Origin: Heliocidaris tuberculata
Taxonomy: Eukaryota; Echinodermata; Echinoidea; Camarodonta; Echinometridae
NCBI GenBank assembly: GCA_025618425.1
Contig: CM046850.1
Coordinates: 1,095,819-1,159,818 of the forward strand
Length of the DNA stretch: 64,000 bases
Direction of reading: 5' to 3'
Notes under the pieces: generated by a model
What the model was told of the DNA's origin: nothing
Seen by the model: only the letters and a program-made list of their open reading frames with translations
Databases searched by the model: none
Program-made: the position numbers and the translations under genes
Part shown: piece by piece, positions 11,601 to 25,090 of the stretch
Position numbering within the stretch: position 1 is the first letter of the stretch
Layout of the letters: the number at the start of each line of letters is the position of its first letter

Positions 11601-14600
11601 TCGTGTATGCGAGCCCGACAACTTCGTATACTCTTATCTAAGATCTTTTTTCACATTTTCATTAGGGGGGTCTACTTAAAATTCACCAAAAAAATAAAAT
11701 CCATGAAAATTATTTTTGATTCAATTTTTTTAATAGAAATCACATTTAATCAAAGCATGAATTAAAAAGACCGTCGAAAAAACTCGAAGCTGCGCTGTGT
11801 GTGACGACGTACGCTGGCCTGCGCTGCGCCTATATACTTAGCTAGCCTGGATATAACTCACGTTCCGTCGATCTCTAGCATGTCTACAAATAAGGAAAAC
11901 CTATCTTACTTTGGTAGATCAAGAGAGTTTATACAGGAAGTATCGATCTGCCGTAGACAACAATTTTTTAAAAAACCTTTTCTATATCATCATTATTCTC
12001 TTATTCAATCCTGACAGAGAATTTGATGCAACGATGATAATTATCGAGACGTTTCAATCACACAGCCTGAGGCTGAGGTTTGACATAATATGATCAATAT
12101 AGGCTTGGGTATCTTTGTTATTTTCGAGTCAATTTCCGACTTTGACCAAAAAAAAGGAAAGAATATCGACTCATCAGGGAGACAATTTAACTATTATGGC
12201 ACAGCAATTTCGCCTCCTCCATTTAAAACTATCTAAAATCCATTTAAAATTCGAGCGTTTATTTTGTTATCTGAATGTGTTCAGCGTGATAAGATCGCCG
12301 TTCGCCGCGGATCGCCCATATGCCTACGTCATCGCTGGGGACCCGTATCGCTCATAGTCACTTCCGGGTTCGGAGAATCAAGACGGGCGTTTTGGAAAAT
12401 GTGTTTTTAGATGATTTCTTGAAATCTACAGGAGTAATAATGAACACCACTGTCTTCTACATACTTTCCCCTTTCCATCCATATACAACTCACCCTATTT
12501 CGTGAATTTCTTTAAAGTTCACCTTTAAAGCAGAAGATTAAGATGCTTAGCAAGAGCAAGGGTGTAGTATCCCACCACACCGCCGGTGGGATGGTGGGAG
12601 AATGAGCGTGGTAGCATGAGACAGCCCTGCTCAATCACATATAGAGAATTTTATGCTGTTGCTTAATTCTGTAGTGAGTAATGGAAATATTAGCAACAAA
12701 ATTTATGGCTGTTAAGTGTCTCAGAGACAATTATTAAAATGGTCGTACATGTAGGTTACTTTAATAGGCAAATGTTCATTTATATTGTTAATTATTGTAC
12801 ATTTGCAGTGTAGACTGATTTCTTTTATTGTCCTTAGATTGGGTTGAAAATGACTGATGATACATTTTTTTATGAGCTGAAAATGCCCAAGTCTGAAATA
12901 TCCATGAATAATTTTTGATACAGTGATGTGATCTGTAATATGTCGGATGGATCTGATATCACTAGTGTAATCAAACGTTGCCACCTCAAGCCTCATTCTC
13001 ACGTTTCACTAAACTGCCTAGAAAAGAAGCCAGCATGGCAAAATGAAATGACGTTTGAAGAGAAGGTTGAGTTCTGGGAGAGGTGAAAATTAATTTGTGA
13101 GCTTTCTCATTCCTTTCATGTCAGCTTGGAAGAGCATTATAGTGAAAATGTCCCCTGAAAAGGGGAAACGGAGAGAGACAAACGCTTTTGATCCGATTGG
13201 GTATCTTGAGATTGCATTAGTAGGGTGAGAACGGCAGTTTATGGAAATTTGGGTATCTTGAGAACGGCAATCGGCCATTGAAAAAGGGGGTCGTCAAAGC
13301 GGCACATACCCGTCTGTCCAATATGTTGAGTGCCCCCCCCCCCCCCCCCCCCCCGGGTGAACTTGCATGCTATTTCATAGGTCTGAAAAAAGAATTTGAT
13401 ATTGTTAGTTTTATTGAAACAACGCTCTAAGAATTTATGCACCTGTGCACCATTATCCACCATTATCCTTCTCTTTTAACCATTTCATCAGGGTTTGGTT
13501 TTACTCTGTATTGTACACTGTATGTAAAGCCTGAATATCTAGGGCAAGACTTTTTTACATGTAAATAATCCCTTGTGTCATTGCCCTAGATCTGTGTATT
13601 TAATATGCATAGAAGCATGCATAATTTACAGTCCCATGGTGGTTTTCCTTGTAAAATTGGATCACCATTTTAAAAAGCTTTTCTACAGTGCTGGTTTGTT
13701 GCACATGTGTATTTACAATGTACAGAATATACTACAGATGGAGCCTGTGACATAAAGAGATTTAAATTTTAAATCAATCTTACAATTGATATCAATAGTA
13801 AGTCTATGGCAAACCATGAACTGAAGAGTTACAATTGATTGTAAGATTGATTGTTGTATCTCTTTATGTTACAGGCCCCAGGAATGATATACAATCATTC
13901 CTTTATCTTCATTGGTCTTTAATTTATATTTTACATTGTGAACTACATGTACATATAATTTGGAGTGGATTTCCAGTTTATTATGAAGATTACAATTACA
14001 ATACCCTTCGTGATATGTGTATCCTCTTTACCGTAGGCCTACATGAATTATAATCAGTGTTTCTGAAGGAAATTTTATTGGATTTGGATTCTTATATTAT
14101 TGAAAGGGAGGTTTCCTTCAGCATATACATGTACATGTATGTATTTTGTTATGATTTTCATTTTTAGTTTACAATCTTGAGTGAACACTGTTATAGCTTT
14201 CCAGAGCTAAATTGGGCACTGCATCCATGCATTTTTTCCCCCTGCAAAGGGGTTTATTCAATTGAAAGTCAAATCCCAACTCTTTGCTTTATAGGAAGAG
14301 AAAAACACTTACATGTAAGATACAGGAGTGTAGTGTGCATAGTATGCATGGTATAAAATCCATGCATAATCTAAATCCCTAGGGTCCCATCTCGTCTCGC
14401 TAATCAAGTTCAGCCATCTAAAGTGTCCTTTCTATCTTGATACTAGCGCTTGTTTTATCTCGTCAGGAGTTTCCTATCCAGTAGGAATACTAAAAAAAGT
14501 CGATGTCTGGAGGAGGAATACATTAACAAATATTTATTTAGCAGAGTGCAAATGTTCCTATTTTACTAAAGGAAATGGAAATTGCTTCGCATTTCAAAGG

Positions 14601-17600
14601 ATTGATTTGCGACAAGGATGGTTTAATACATTTTGCAGGGTTTTTGTTTTGTCTTAAAATCCAATCTAGAGGAGTCAGAAGCTTGTGAAGGATGTCAAAG
14701 TACCCCAGACTTATATTTTTCATCATTCATTTGAAAATTTATTTCATTGTATAAATTAAGTGCTTGTATTTATTCCCTGATACTATGATTTACAGCAATA
14801 AATCAATGTATCTACCTATTTGCTAGTTTCCCAAACTATGCCGTCATTCGAGAAAAGCTAAGTCAAAACGCGCACGCCCCGCCCGCGTGTGTTCCCCGTC
14901 CACCAATCATGATCGCGCAGCCGCCATGCTCTTCCTCTTCCTTTCTCGCCCGTCAGAGCAGTGACATCTACGAGCTAAGTCTTAGCCTAAATTGCGAGAT
15001 TTTTACTTCCAAAAGCTTTTTTGGTTGCTATTCGCTATTAAAATTCCGTTCACCAACCTTTTACAAGCATTTTGGTGTATCGGACTTTTCCTAAGTCCAC
15101 CTCCTTCACGGTATTTTAATCAAATTAATTTGCCGTTTTTCTTCCCCTTCGGGGCATTACACACAGACGGTGTCTAGTACGCCACGTCGGGCTCTTCCCC
15201 CGTAGGTTATCCCCGGGTTGCCCTGTCTGTAGGTGGTTCAATTCAACGCGCATTGGCAAGCGGTTTTATCAGAACGTTGTGTTTCTCCTTAGGAGTTTAT
15301 TCCCACTCTGAATTGTGAGTTGGTTGTTGTTATATATTAGTTCTGTATTTGTTTGCTTGTCTTTGTTTTCAGTCATGTCGAAGTCTCCGTCTCGTACGGC
15401 TAGTGTTTCCTCCCCCTCCGTGGGGACTCGCCTAGCCTTGGGAGGGTTGGCTGCGAGAGGTTCATCTCGCACCAATGTTATCTTCCCCGGAGCTTCGACT
15501 GTAGGTAAGTTAGGGCCCGCCTCGTGTGAGGCTCGCCCCGTGATGAGGTCGTCGTCTGTATTGACAACCAACTCATGCGGGATGTACCGGGAGAACATGA
15601 TAGTAGGTCGCTCCGTCCTGATTTTGACGGACAACACCACTGTTGCTGCCTACATCAACCGACAAGGCGGGACTCGTTCCACTACTCTGAACGATCTGAC
15701 CGCCAAGCTGTGGAGGTGGTGTTGGTCTCACCGAGTAATTCCGATAGCCTCTCTACGGCATATCAGATGGGAAAGGCAAGGTGTACGTCTTGTCCCTCGA
15801 CCTTCGTTTATTGCCAAGAATCAGACTGATGCTTCTGGCTCCATCGAAGTGTTCTTGAGTCCTCTGTCGGAATTCTCTTCCGTTAAAGAGGACAAATCTT
15901 GGTGCCCTGTTAGGGCGCTCAAATGGTACTTGGATAGGACTAAGGTCTTTCGTAAGGATGATCAGCTCTTTCTCATTTCCCGTCACCCTTATTCCCCAGC
16001 ATCACGGGAGACTATCTCCCGTTGGATTGTCGAGGCTATCCAAGCTGCGGGTTCGGAGGCTCTTCTGTCTGAGATTCCTCCAAGAGCGCACGATACCAGG
16101 AGTGTTTCCACTTCCTGGGCGCTTTTTCAGGGTATTCCTTTGGAGGATATCTTGAGGGCTGCCTTTTGGCGTTCCCCTACCTCCTTCACATCCTTCTATC
16201 TTAAGGATGTTCCTTCGGGTGAGGTTAGGTTTGCTACCTCTGGTTTGAGAGCTGCTTCGTCTTCCCTTTCTGCCCCTCGTTAGTTCTTCCCGTCCTGGGA
16301 CATGCCACCCGGGTTTTTATCCGTGCTATTCTAGCAAATAGGTAGATACATTGATTTATTGCTGTAAATCAAGAAAATTATAACTAATTTTGTTATTTAC
16401 TAGATAAATCTATGTATCTACCTATGTCCCTCCCTCCAGCCCCTCTCCTTGTCTGACAACATGTCCTAGACTCTGTCTCTGACTGCTCGGAAGAGGAAAA
16501 GCATGGCGGCTGCGCGATCATGATTGGTGGACGGGGAACACACGCGGGCGGGGCGTGCGCGTTTTGACTTAGCTTTTCTCGAATGACGGCATAGTTTGGG
16601 AAACTAGCAAATAGGTAGATACATAGATTTATCTAGTAAATAACAAAATTAGTTATAATTTTCTTGATCACAATGCTGTCACACATCCATCTCTCTCTCT
16701 CTCTCTCTCTCTCCCTCTCTCCCTCTCTCATTCGCTTCTCTCCTCTCCTCTCCTCTCATCTCCTTCTCTCCTCTCCTTCTCCCCCCTCCCCCTTCCCTCC
16801 TCCCTCCTCCCTCCTCCCTCCTCCCTCCTCCCTTCCCTCCTCCTCCCTCCTCCCTCCTCCCTCCTCCCTCCTCCCTCCTCCCTTCCCTCCTCCCTCCTCC
16901 CTCCTCCCTCCTCCCTCCTCCCTCCTCCCTCCTCCCTCCTCCCTCCTCCCTCCTCCCTCCTCCCTCCTCCCTCCTCCCTCCTCCCTCCTCCCTCCTCCCT
17001 GCTCCCTCCTCCCTTCCCTCCTCCCTCCTCCCTCCCTCCTCCCTCCTCCCTCCTCCCTTCCCTCCTCCCTCCTCCCTCCTCCCTCTTTCCTCTTTTACAA
17101 CCCAACAGTGGAGCATTCATTATTAAAAAATAAAAATCATTTAATGCAACTTCAAATCATTACAATATGACTTGCTTCAGAATACTTTAAAGGGCAATCC
17201 AACCTTGGTCATAAGATGGTTTGTGTGAAAGCAGAAAAATAAGAAAAACAGGATGGTGAAAGGTTGAAAGAAATCGGACAAGGAGTAAGAAAGTTATGGA
17301 TGTTTGAAAAATGAGATCATTACATCTACATGTATGCGAATCTCAAATTGGCAGTTTGGTGAGTCGATTGTGAAATTTTTGTGGACAACTCTCCCGTTTG
17401 TCATACACAAAAATATCATTAATTTGCAGTTTTCTTCGAGGCGCTTTTACCCTCTGGGCAGTACTCAAAATATATTGGAGATAGCATGTTGTTATAGGTC
17501 CTCATGAAAGAAAAAGATTCTTCTGAGTAATACATGTACATTTTGAAAAAAGTGACATTTTAGTCAATTTGGGTGTTGGAGCGAAGGGGGGAGTTGTCCA

Positions 17601-20600
17601 CAGCTACATGTACATGTACATGTACAGTACATCACAGTGACATGACCTATTTGGCCAATTTGAAATTCCCATATATGTATAGTGATTACAACTTTCAAAA
17701 ATTCATAACTTTCTTATTGCTTGTCCAATTTCATTCAAACTTTCACCAATCTGCTTCTCTGATTTTTCCTCTTTCTTTCAAAGCAACTTGCTATTAAGGT
17801 TGGATTTCCCTTTAATAATTGAAGTGTCAGCAAAGTATGAGAAGAAGAAGAAGAAGAAGAATAATAATAATACTAATAATAATACAGTACCTGCATTTAT
17901 ATGGCGCCTTTCCAGACAGTATCTCATCAAAGCGCTTTACAGTGTATAGACCTGTTAACTAATTTTATGCATACTTATTGAACAAAAGTTTCTCTTGATG
18001 ACTCAAAAGTTTGCCAGAGGCTTGCCTGAAATAGCAACAATTAATGCATGCAAAGTGGATTCCATCCATGGAGATGCCATTATGCATAGCAGGTGCACTA
18101 AATAGTTGGTAACTAAGGATTCTGGAGAGAAACATGCATAAATTGAAATACATTAATTAGTATTGTCAGACTTGATCAAACATGAGATATTGATGGTTAT
18201 TTAACATGTTATAGTATGACTACTATTTACACTGTGAAGACTCACTGAAGAGAAATATAGATGCTATTGTTTCTGCATACTTGTACCTTATTGAAAGAAT
18301 CATTCTCCACATGTACAGATATTGATGATAATAAACTGATTGTTTGTGTTTGTATACTATGATATGGTATTTCTTTATTTCTCGTAGGATTACCAGTGAC
18401 ACTATCTCGTTCTGGATTCCTTCCATTTCTTGTGTCCTTCCTCATAGGCTTTGTGGTTCAGGTGAGGCATCTTTCACAAACTTATTCAGACACAGTTTAG
18501 ACACATGCACATGTACACCTAAGATCTCTTTAAAAAAAAAGGGGGGGGGGAAAGAAGGTTCATCTGATTGTTCCTACAAGCCTGCATGGTATAAATGTGT
18601 GATTTGTATTTGTGCGTACATTGCACACTGAGTGCTTCTGTTAATATTGTTGAGGTGTATGAGTTTTAGGGCATGTTGAAAATTGTGAAGTAAACTTTTC
18701 TTTGTGATGCAAGTCTTTAATTTGCTCGCTGGCATTATTTTTCAGAGTCGAGTCATACCCTACCAAATGTTATTATTCTTCCTTTGTTTTGAAATTTCTG
18801 GCATCAAATGCAATAGTGATACATGTATGGTCATGCAACAAAAATGGACATAGTTTGTGCAGAAATTTTTGCTCTTTCTACTCATGCATGTGGTACATGT
18901 ACAATTTTTAGAGCTCTGAATCAAAAGTTATTGAACCAAACCACAAAATGTGGTCAATTGTCTCAAAAGGGTTGAGAGGATTTATACTGCACTTGGGTTG
19001 ACAATTAACATTAAAACATGCTGTGTGTATTAGAATTGAGCAAGAATTTTTTTTAAAGTCTGAAATAGTTCATTCATAAGATTTTTGCATATTTCGTATA
19101 CATGTACATAAATTTACATGTACATGTAGTCTATTATATTGTATCATATATTACGTTGATGATTGCAATTTTAGTTGTATATTATATTTTAAGATAGGCA
19201 AAACGATTCGACCCTGAAAACTTGGAAGGCATTTCTTTAGTTTTTTTTGCTTTGTTTTGTTTTTTTATTTTTTGGAAATAGCCTTTCAGCCTTTACTTGA
19301 TACCATGAAATATTTGATCCCTTTTGGTACAAACAGCCTTCAAAATGTTTTGTTTTGTTTTCATTTCTAGGCACTACTTATCTACTTCTTCATTGACGTG
19401 CTACAGCGAGCTCATGCATACAACATTGAAAAACATAAAGTAAGATTCTCTGATTTGTTTTCACCTTGCATACCTCACATTGTTTAGAGTTGAAAATTGT
19501 ATAATCTGGGGGGTGTTTCACAAAGAGTTAAGTTCGACTTAAAGTCGCACTTCAATTCCTAGTTGCGTCCGGTATATGACACATCACCGCATTGGTCAAA
19601 TAATGCTCAGGGGACGTGCGCTATTGGGTAACCTACCAATGAGATTATGCGTTTAATACCTTATGCGCATTGGCACTTATGCATGACTTTAAGTCAGACT
19701 TACATGTATAACTCTTTGTGAAACACCCCCCAGATATTATAAAGAAATAGGACATTTTCATAATGTATTCAAATATGATGCCTCCATCTTTTTTAAGTGC
19801 CAGGTGACAAATTACATGTATTTCATTCACCTGTTACAGAGATTTTTATTTCAAGAGTCAGAATGGAAATTACATACAATTACATGTTGTTAGGTCTGGC
19901 AAGCCATTATGTTTGCCCCATCTAGCACCCACTCATACTACCGTTAGCTTCAATGTCAATATCAAATTACTGGAAAAAAATGGATGCATACTGGCTAGCA
20001 CTGAAATACAGTACTTTGTAACAGATGAATATGATATTTTGTTACCAGGCAAGCATACTTAACTGTATTACCGCTATTACGAAAATGGTCTATTTTGTAC
20101 ATTGGCATGGACATACAGGTACAAATGTAGGTCTGTATTTCCCTACATTATATTTCATGGATAAAAAGAGCAACAAATATTCAGATTTTATGCATCCCGG
20201 TTCCCTACACCACATTGGTTGGTTTTGACATTGGTTGGTTTTGACATTGTTACAGGAAAGATTGGACCGAAATTCCTACCATGACGACATGTATGTTCAC
20301 ATGTGTACATGTACAGACCACATGGAATATTAGTTTCCTTCTTCCCACCACACATGTACGATGAATGAATTTATGCATGACTTTACTTCAACGGTTAGCC
20401 TTGATGATGCATATAGAAATAATGTGAATTCTGTGTTCAAACCCTGACATTATGTGGAAAATGCATTACTAATTAGTATGATAACTTCATTTTATATACT
20501 TATGAAACATTGTAGTGTCTGAATTTATAGATTCTTTTGTTGCCCATTTTGAAATAGAGAAATGCAGGTACTTTGTGTACATTGTGTTTCTCTTTTGACA

Positions 20601-23600
20601 TCTGTATTTATTGAAAATTAAAAAAAAAAAGTTTTAGATATAGAAACTTATAGATACCATTTTTGACGTGGCTGTGGAAGTACATGTAGTTAGATCGTTT
20701 ATTGTTTTGGCTTTGAAGAGTTCGGAGGGTAAAAAAAAAAAAAAATCCCTGAAGATTTTAAGGAAATATGATCAGCATATAGTATGTAATTCTATATAAC
20801 ATACATGTATATGTAACCATAAATCATAGGCATAATCTGATCATTAGAGCTGAGTATACACGGTATAAAGAAATTTCCCAGTAATTGTTGCTTCCTTTAA
20901 AATTTTTCCCCTGATCACTGTACAATTATGAGCTGATTTTTATGCCTCTGCCCACAGAAGGTGGTGCCAGAGGCATTATGCCGTCGGGTTGTCCGTCTGT
21001 CCGTCTGTCCGTCCGTCCCGCAGTCGCATTCGTCTTGTCTATAAATAATTTTGATAGTAAAATAGTACTTAAAGATTCTTTCAAAAGGGCCATTCTTTGT
21101 AAAGTGAAACAAACGGTCACACATGTGACCATCTAAATTTGCCTTATCATCAGAAAATCAGATTATCAGAAAAATCAGTTTCTACATGAAAAAGATTTTC
21201 TTTTCTTTGACAGGAAAAAAAAATTTCCCAACCATAATGTTTTTTACGGAGACATTTTAAAACACCCTTATTTGAGCGGTCACAAACCTGACTGACCCAA
21301 TTTTCACTTCTAAAAGAAGAAAAAAAAAGTTCTCTCATTTATGGAAAATTGCTTTCAAACTATTCAGAGCAATCTCATCTTAAGCAGCGCAAAGTGAAAA
21401 CTTGCGCTCTGAGGGAAATATGAGAAAAGTTGGTTCGACTACAAAAAAGTCATACCCCTTTTTGTGACTGACCTAGTTTTGACCTCTGAAAGAAATTGAT
21501 CTACTCTCATATTTGAAATAATAATTGTCTGTCTGTTGGGGGTAAGACTGATATTTTACTTTGTATTTGGGTCCAGATGTTCGAGATATTAAATTTGTCA
21601 GCATTTCTGGTTTTTACCAAATACTTTATTTCATTGACTTTTTTATTTATTTATTTTTTAGTGTCTCAGTTTTGAGGAGCAGCAAGTACCACTCACAAAT
21701 CTCACTGATGATGAAGAGTCAAACCATGGTAAGATTTTAATTTCTTTCAAACTTTTTGCTGGCTTGGCAATATAATGAGGTTTTGGCCAGGTAAACTTTT
21801 ATTTCATGATATACACATTTTTTGTCAAGCGATTCCAACTTTTGACATTGGCCGGGTTTGCAATAATTTCTCTTGACAATCTTAACTAATCATTTTGCCA
21901 GACACTCACTCTCACTTCCGTTGTTTGTAGCAGTTTAATGTATATCTAGATGCCAAGTCAACTTCTGTCATTAAAATGTTAATAAGTACACTTCAGTTTT
22001 AGTTCATAGCTTATATGATTTATGATTATCATAATTTTAATAATAGTGGGTTCTTGTAAAGTGCTCATGTCTGTCAGACTAGGCACTCCTGGTGCTCCAC
22101 AATTATTACCCCAGCTTTAGAATGGCTGCTCTTAAGGTGCTCTAGCATTTCAAGGAATTAATTCCTGCAAGGTACCCATTTACCTCACCTGGGTTGAGTG
22201 TGGAAAATGTAGATTAATGTCTTGCCAAAGAAAGTTTGTGCTGTGTTAGGGATTTCAATGATATCAATCATTTTTTCAGGGTCCTCTAAGGGAGGCTCTA
22301 GACACTCTCTGCGTAGGATTGCTAGGAAAGTAGCCAAGCCAAACCTTCATATGATGGGCACTCTCTTTCTAGGACGAGGTCTCAGCCAAGGTTTTGACAT
22401 CATTCTCCTTCTACAATTGTGAGTACACAATCACAAGTTATTATGGATTTGTTATGCATTATTCTACAATTTGTCAGTCCAGAAGTATATACAATGTCGT
22501 ATGGCTAGTATTCCACACTGACTTTCACTTAAGGGGTAATTGTTAGGATATTTTCAACAGCAAATGGGTCATGCCCTACATTTGTTAAGGGGGGGGGGTC
22601 TTATTACTATTTGGCTTTCTGGTCAGGGTTCTCTGCAGGAATTTAATTACCCTTGGCCCAAATTGAGTGGTATGTTTTAATGATAATGGTGAAATGTGCA
22701 AAACAAAATATTGAGCAATGTTAATAATGATTAAGTAATAGAATACAAGCATATATTGTACAAACCATGTCCATGCTTTTCAGTTAATTCACTTTTTTTT
22801 TAGTCAACAGGGAATCTTTGTTCATCTTCTGTCATATACTTTTAGTGTCTTGATGTGTTTTGTCTTATAATTCTTTGTTTTTGGTCCATTGTACATTTCC
22901 TTGTTCTTTTCCTCAGTCTTTCGTTATTTTGTTCAGCCTTTAAGTTGTTTCATATTGTGTTGTGTCTTTCATTTTTTAATTCTTTGTTTTATCTTCCAGT
23001 GTTTCCATCTTAATCAGCTATGCACTGGCTGGGAGTGAAGCCTATGCACAACTTCTACATATTGAAAAGTAAGTTTAGAATCTGCCTTGAAAATAATTAC
23101 ATTTTAGAAGTAGAAATTAATGTATTTTTGAGTACAGGGCAAATGGGAGAGGTGCTCGCAAGATACAAATGTACATGTACATCATGGAGTTGATAACTTG
23201 TGTTTGATTGATGACAACTTTAAAAAATCATAACTTTCTTATTTCTCATCGTATTTTGCTAAAACCTTCTGTGATCTGTTAAAAAAAAATTTCTGCTTCT
23301 TTTAAAACCAACTTGTAGTATGGTTGACTTTTCCTTTAAAGGGTATGCATAATATTTAGATATATGAGGTTATTGGCCTATAGAGTACCAAAGTGCTGAC
23401 ATCATATTCGCACATCATCCAGGATACTGGTTCTAAACAACAGAGCCTGCGCATGAGGTTCACTGTGAAATCATTCAAGCAACGGGCTGGAGCAGGGCAT
23501 ATTTAGTGTCTGATGCCGGTGTGATCACCACACCACTGTTTAGCACAAAATTATTTGGAAACAGCACCCTTGACAACTTGGCCGGTTTGACATTCATACT

Positions 23601-25059
23601 TCGGTACTCTATTAGGTAGGAGATCTAGAAATTTATAAATTTGAGTTCATAGTTTTGTGGTCTATTCATTTTTATTTTGGTCTTGTGACAGATACCTTTA
23701 CATCATTCCAGCTTTTGTGTGGATTCTCTCTGGAAGCATAGTGTTTGCTCAACGTGTCATTCAACCTGTAGTTTCTCTCTTCACGCTAGCCAAAGGAGGT
23801 CTACTCGTTGCCACAGTAAGTTTTTTTTTTTAACTACATGTACGAGGACATGTTTGGTAAAACACAAGTATGGGCCACAAATCTATTCCATTTTCACTAT
23901 TTGTATTTTGTTCTCAATTTCACTTTGGCTTTGCTATTAAATTGTACTATGAGGCAATATTCTTTCTTGAAATGTTCTTGAGCTTTTGCATGCTCTGGAC
24001 TACTTATCATCTAGCAGATGGTGCCACCTTGTCTGTAGAATCCATTCAAAAATCTGGTAAGCATTCCAATTTCCAATGAATGTCTTGTGAATCGTCCAAA
24101 ATTTGAGCTGCATGCATTCATTTCATTGACAGGTCTCTGGCAAACTTACAAATACATGGTGGTGCACAAGGGGTACATGTAACAGTGACAGGTTTGAATT
24201 TTGAAACTACAGGTTTGAAAATCAGCGACAGGTTAAGATTTCTTCTTTTCAAACCAAATTATTTATGTAATATTAGTCATAAGATTTGTTTCAAAATGCT
24301 TCAAAATGCTTCAAAATTATGCCTGGTATTGCACCAGAAAGCCTCAGAGAACCACAGAACTTCCAGCGCCCTCAAGGAGGCTCTGGACTCCAGCTGCATG
24401 GGACTCTGCACTACATCAGGGCAATTCCACATGGGAAAAGCAACAGCAAAAAAATTTAATTTCAGATTTATACTAATGAAAATCAGTTTAATAGTCCCAA
24501 ATAGGCAAATCCTTAAATCACAAGAATCTGAAAAAAACTTTTCCCACATCTCAATCAGGATTTGCACAATGTATGTTTGATACATGGAAATGAGAACTTT
24601 AAAAATGCAACCATTTTCTGGTAATTCTGTTACCAAAGTTATACATGTACTATACCTCAATGTAATTAATGTAAGTGGACAATTTTGGGTATGAACGAGT
24701 TCAGGTGAAAGAATGAGTACATCTGCAGATTACGAATTGGTGAGAAGGGGGACGGAAGTCCAGAATTAGTGCATAGCCTTTAAAAATGTGAGCAAAATAT
24801 CTCTCATTTGTAATTCCGTTACCATGGAATTGCCCATCAGTTTATACTTCTTCCCACTTGCAATTTTACATGTTTGAATTTTTGTTTGTGGACCACCCTG
24901 CTGATAATGATTTGAATTCATCACAACATGAAGGTTTTGTGAACATATATACATGTAGTGAAGCTCTCGAATGATTTTGTTTATCATTCAATATTTCTCT
25001 CTATTTGTCTTTCTGCCTGTCACTCTCTGTCCTCTCATGCTCTCTCTCTCTCTTACATG

Positions 25060-25090
<31 letters not shown>

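Larger units (their letters stand above)
14787..16668 (+). mobile_element. internally deleted DIRS-like tyrosine-recombinase retrotransposon
   Basis: Inverted terminal repeats lie at about 14802-14941 and 16489-16628, nearly identical, with a longer unique outer part on the right end. An internal complementary region at 16331-16425 is the exact reverse complement of the left end (14787-14826, 40 bases) joined to that of the right end (16611-16665, 55 bases). This layout is diagnostic of DIRS elements, which replicate through a circle and insert by a tyrosine recombinase. GAT occurs at both outer borders. At 1.9 kb it is far shorter than full DIRS elements (about 5-6 kb). Confidence 0.92.

Noticed and set aside
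15269..15640. - strand 123-codon frame
   Set aside because: Antisense shadow of the DIRS-like open frame.
16664..17170. Long open frames over 130-168 codons on both strands
   Set aside because: They are translations of the CTCCCTC minisatellite; low complexity only.
24185..24660. Overlapping 131- and 119-codon frames in intron 7
   Set aside because: No domain, no splice logic, and located inside an intron of a well-supported gene.
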